The notes under the pieces: model-generated
Seen by the model: the letters and a program-made list of their open reading frames with translations, nothing else
Databases searched by the model: none
What the model was told of the DNA's origin: nothing
Position numbers and translations under genes: made by a program
Origin: JAICIG01 sp035532215
GTDB lineage: Bacteria; Planctomycetota; Planctomycetia; Pirellulales; JAICIG01
Length of the DNA: 8,326 bases
Direction: 5' to 3'
NCBI GenBank assembly: GCA_035532215.1
Contig: DATKRK010000187.1
Span: 1 to 8,326 of the forward strand
Shown here: positions 6,996-8,326 of the stretch, one piece after another
How the letters are laid out: each line of letters starts with the position of its first letter
Numbering within the stretch: position 1 is the stretch's first letter

Positions 6996-7049
6996 GCGGG
7001 GCCGGTTGGCCATCTTGGCCAAGGCGCCCGACATGGTTGGGCGCCTTCG
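6996..7049. repeat. 54-bp direct repeat, copy 2
   Basis: Exact second copy of 6735-6788, 261 bp downstream in the same orientation, carrying the same two dyads (the 9-bp stem is 7021-7029 with 7039-7047). Identity stops at both ends: flanking bases are TTT before copy 1 against CTC before copy 2, and A against G after. Confidence 0.85.
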
Positions 7050-7176
7050 GCGTCACGGCCCATTTGGCCAAGCCGGAGGGGATCAACCAGGCGGAGAATG
7101 GGGCAGCGGCTGGCGCCAAGATAGCCTGAGAGCGGCTTGGGGCAGAGACGTCGAATCGCTGGTCAGGCGGCCGAGA

Positions 7177-7347
7177 CTAACTTTTTTTCAGCTTTTCGAG
7201 TTCCGCGTTGACATCGGCGATTTCGCGCTCCAACCGCGTCACGTCTTCGGGCTCGTCCATTTGTTTTTTGGCGCCGGCCAACTGCTGCCGCAACTTTTGC
7301 AGCCGCTGCTGAAGCAAGTCGATGCGTTTCTTGGCTTTTTTATCCAT
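7177..7347 (-). CDS. Small coiled-coil protein, 56 aa
   Basis: A short open frame on the minus strand from ATG (7347-7345) to TAG (7179-7177). It starts MDKKAKKRIDLLQQRLQKLR and ends AELEKLKKS. Almost the whole chain is charged and helical with Leu/Ile at heptad-like positions in two blocks (about residues 8-30 and 36-54), split by DEPEDV, so a helical hairpin or dimeric coiled coil is likely. There is no signal peptide or membrane segment. It lies 39 nt downstream of the membrane protein gene on the same strand, which suggests co-transcription. The ribosome binding site is weak (GAGA, 4 nt before the ATG). Function unknown; the high Lys/Gln/Glu content and clean coiled-coil pattern argue against a chance frame. 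Confidence 0.72.
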   Translation of the reverse strand: MDKKAKKRIDLLQQRLQKLRQQLAGAKKQMDEPEDVTRLEREIADVNAELEKLKKS

Positions 7348-7386
7348 GATTCTCGATGGGTAAGTCGCGAGGATAAGCAGGCTGAT

Positions 7387-7977
7387 TCAAGCGGCCGATC
7401 GCGGCTCTTTGTGGTGCAGGCATCCCGGTTGCGCCTGCGAGACGCTTGCGCAAAACCTTGGGGCGTACCGCACCGCGGCGGCTTTCGGCGGTTGCGCCGC
7501 CTCTTTCAGGGGGATCGCCCGCAGCACGCCCGAGATGCAAACGACAATCAGCGCCAAAATCATGTTCAACGTCAGCCACATTCGGGCGTTCTCTCGCATC
7601 TTGGCGAAAGCCGGGCTGCGGCCGCTTAGGACGCTGGCCAGGAAGAAAATCACACAGGCCAATAGAAACTTGACGCCGAACAGCATGTGGTAGAGCGATT
7701 TGGCGCCGTCCTCGACCGTTTTGAGCTGCTTCTCTTTCATGATGATGTTGTAAATGCCGCTGACCAGCAAGAACAGAATCGCCGCCATCACGAACTTCAC
7801 CCACCGCGAGCGCACGCCATTGTGCAGTTTTTTGCGTTCCTCGTCCGGCAGCACGCCGACCGACGGCAGCAAGGCCGTGCGCATGAAGATCGTGCCGCCC
7901 ACGGCCGTGATCGCGGCCAGAATGTGGGCCCAGCGCGAAACGATCGCGATCCAATCGAGTTGAGCAAGTTCGGTCAA
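7387..7977 (-). CDS. Four-helix membrane protein, CopD/HemJ-like
   Basis: A 196-residue predicted inner-membrane protein. The preferred start is TTG at 7977-7975, because AGGGAGA lies 5 nt upstream and the product then begins MTELAQLDWIAIVSRWAHIL; the first in-frame ATG (residue 32) would cut helix 1, and a TTG further upstream (8022) has no such site. Transmembrane helices lie at about 10-30, 60-80, 96-118 and 134-155. Polar features in or near membranes include R15, H18, R33, H97 and K103. Two helix histidines plus the WAHIL and YHMLFGVK stretches recall the CopD and HemJ (UPF0093) type of small heme- or copper-linked membrane proteins; this is a loose resemblance. The tail after about residue 158 is Pro/Ala/Arg/Cys-rich, unlike the rest, and runs through a repeat. 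The coiled-coil gene follows after 39 nt. Confidence 0.75.
   Translation of the reverse strand: MTELAQLDWIAIVSRWAHILAAITAVGGTIFMRTALLPSVGVLPDEERKKLHNGVRSRWVKFVMAAILFLLVSGIYNIIMKEKQLKTVEDGAKSLYHMLFGVKFLLACVIFFLASVLSGRSPAFAKMRENARMWLTLNMILALIVVCISGVLRAIPLKEAAQPPKAAAVRYAPRFCASVSQAQPGCLHHKEPRSAA
7410..7455. repeat. Hairpin repeat overlapping a gene's 3' end
   Basis: GCAGGC (7416-7421) pairs with GCCTGC (7433-7438) around ATCCCGGTTGC. The GTGGTGCAGGCATCCCG context resembles a widespread planctomycete dispersed repeat (recognition from memory, not a search). It encodes about residues 175-190 of the membrane protein, including its CASVSQAQPGCLHHK tail. Confidence 0.5.
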
Positions 7978-7989
7978 GTCGTTCTCCCT
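7978..7989 (-). promoter_or_regulatory. RBS deciding a TTG start
   Basis: On the minus strand AGGGAGA (7989-7983) precedes ACGAC and then TTG (7977-7975). The 5-nt spacing and purine richness favour this start over other in-frame candidates. Confidence 0.6.
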
Positions 7990-8098
7990 GGCGTGCTTCT
8001 GGCGGTCGTATCGCTGCGGCAAATCGGCAATGAATTCTAGGACATTGCTCGTGGATCGTAGAGTGCTGGGGAAAGTTTGTCCAGGAGACCATCACCCT

Positions 8099-8127
8099 GG
8101 TAGTGATACCATTCGAACTGGTGTCAA
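8099..8127 (-). promoter_or_regulatory. Possible sigma-70-type promoter of the minus-strand pair
   Basis: A perfect -35 hexamer TTGACA reads 8127-8122 on the minus strand. Seventeen nt further the -10 position is ACTACC (8104-8099), a poor match to TATAAT. The region also holds a dyad ATCAC/GTGAT (minus strand, about 8106-8090) that could be an operator. It lies about 120 nt upstream of the membrane protein start. Confidence 0.25.
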
Positions 8128-8147
8128 GGAAAAATTATCGCTTTGTC

Positions 8148-8299
8148 TGCCACCAGCTTTAGCTGGTGGTAGCGAAACAACATCGACCTTCTTTTTCAGC
8201 CGGCTTTAGCCGGCTTCCCGAGGGCTGAAAAAGCCGGCTAAAGCCGGCTCCCAAAGAGAGAGAATGGTTGCCGGTCCCCACCAGCTAAAGCTGGTGGCA
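8148..8299. repeat. Nested palindromic repeat cluster
   Basis: The outer pair is 8148-8169 and 8278-8299, exact 22-bp inverted copies of each other, each itself a palindrome (CCACCAGCTTTAGCTGGTGG or its complement). The inner pair is 8198-8215 and 8232-8249, exact 18-bp inverted copies, each again a palindrome (AGCCGGCTTTAGCCGGCT). In addition CTTTTTCAGCC (8191-8201) matches the reverse complement of 8223-8233. The whole could fold as four small hairpins or as one long cruciform-like stem. All four units share a central GCTTTAGC or GCTAAAGC. Confidence 0.85.
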
Positions 8300-8326
8300 A
8301 ACACGGATGGGGCCAAGCTCGTCCTT

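Larger units (their letters stand above)
6732..7176. other. Convergent intergenic region made of repeats
   Basis: This gap separates the plus-strand surface gene from the minus-strand pair. Open frames through it translate the repeats (for example APNHVGRLGQDG, twice) and are not genes. It contains the two 54-bp copies, the long inverted repeat between them, and about 127 nt at 7050-7176 in which I see only another TTGGCCAAG (7065-7073). Confidence 0.65.
8023..8326. other. Upstream region of minus-strand pair, no gene
   Basis: No coding sequence is supported to the end of the window; short frames run through the palindromes and stop quickly. The inner part (8023-8140) is the likely promoter and leader of the membrane protein gene. 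The outer part (8148-8299) is occupied by the nested palindromic repeats. Confidence 0.6.

Noticed and set aside
6735..7049. CRISPR-like array
   Set aside because: Only two 54-bp repeats, each internally palindromic twice, with a single 207-bp gap that itself contains inverted repeats, and no cas genes.
6074..7629. Two plus-strand frames crossing the end of the surface gene and the repeat region
   Set aside because: They read the surface gene out of frame and both 54-bp copies in the same phase; arginine-rich or repeat-derived translations.
7340..8095. Alternative minus-strand frame overlapping the membrane protein
   Set aside because: Arg/His/Gly-rich, no membrane helices, and displaced by the in-register four-helix frame with its ribosome site.

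Overview
The window looks like a stretch of a planctomycete chromosome, probably from the Pirellulales and relatives. The evidence is the high G+C content, long intergenic spaces filled with hairpin-forming repeats, a secreted WD40 protein, and a very large predicted surface protein. That protein opens with the planctomycete-type motif FEQVEERFLMAAD and carries tandem SdrD/Cna-B-like domains. The lineage call rests on these family resemblances, not on a marker gene.

Layout: 1-388 has no convincing gene and holds several hairpins. A 93-residue hypothetical protein (389-670, +) follows. Positions 671-1154 are a repeat-bearing spacer with a 21-bp perfect inverted repeat. A secreted seven-bladed WD40 propeller (1155-2207, +) comes next, then a second imperfect hairpin of the same family. 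The 1465-residue surface protein (2334-6731, +, GTG start) fills half the window. Positions 6732-7176 lie between convergent genes and contain a 54-bp direct repeat flanking a long inverted repeat. On the minus strand are a 56-residue coiled-coil protein (7177-7347) and, upstream of it with a 39-nt gap, a four-helix membrane protein (7387-7977, best start TTG). The right end (8023-8326) is the upstream region of that pair and carries nested palindromes.

How the genes may work together: the WD40 protein has a signal peptide and lies directly before the surface protein on the same strand, so both are probably exported and may share a transcript, although a hairpin separates them. The surface protein combines an N-terminal planctomycete module, seven Ig-like B-type repeats (five with a regularly placed cysteine pair), a proline-rich linker and a C-terminal Ca-binding region alternating FG-GAP/VCBS-type and EF-hand-type loops. 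It looks like a rigid, calcium- and disulfide-stabilised cell-surface or extracellular stalk. The minus-strand pair is a small separate transcription unit with no visible functional link to it.

I see no CRISPR array, rRNA, tRNA or transposase gene. The most unusual points are the exact 111-residue, two-cysteine repeat design and its mosaic sequence relationships, the 47-residue Ca-site lattice, the 54-bp repeat-flanked element, and the nested palindromes at the right end.
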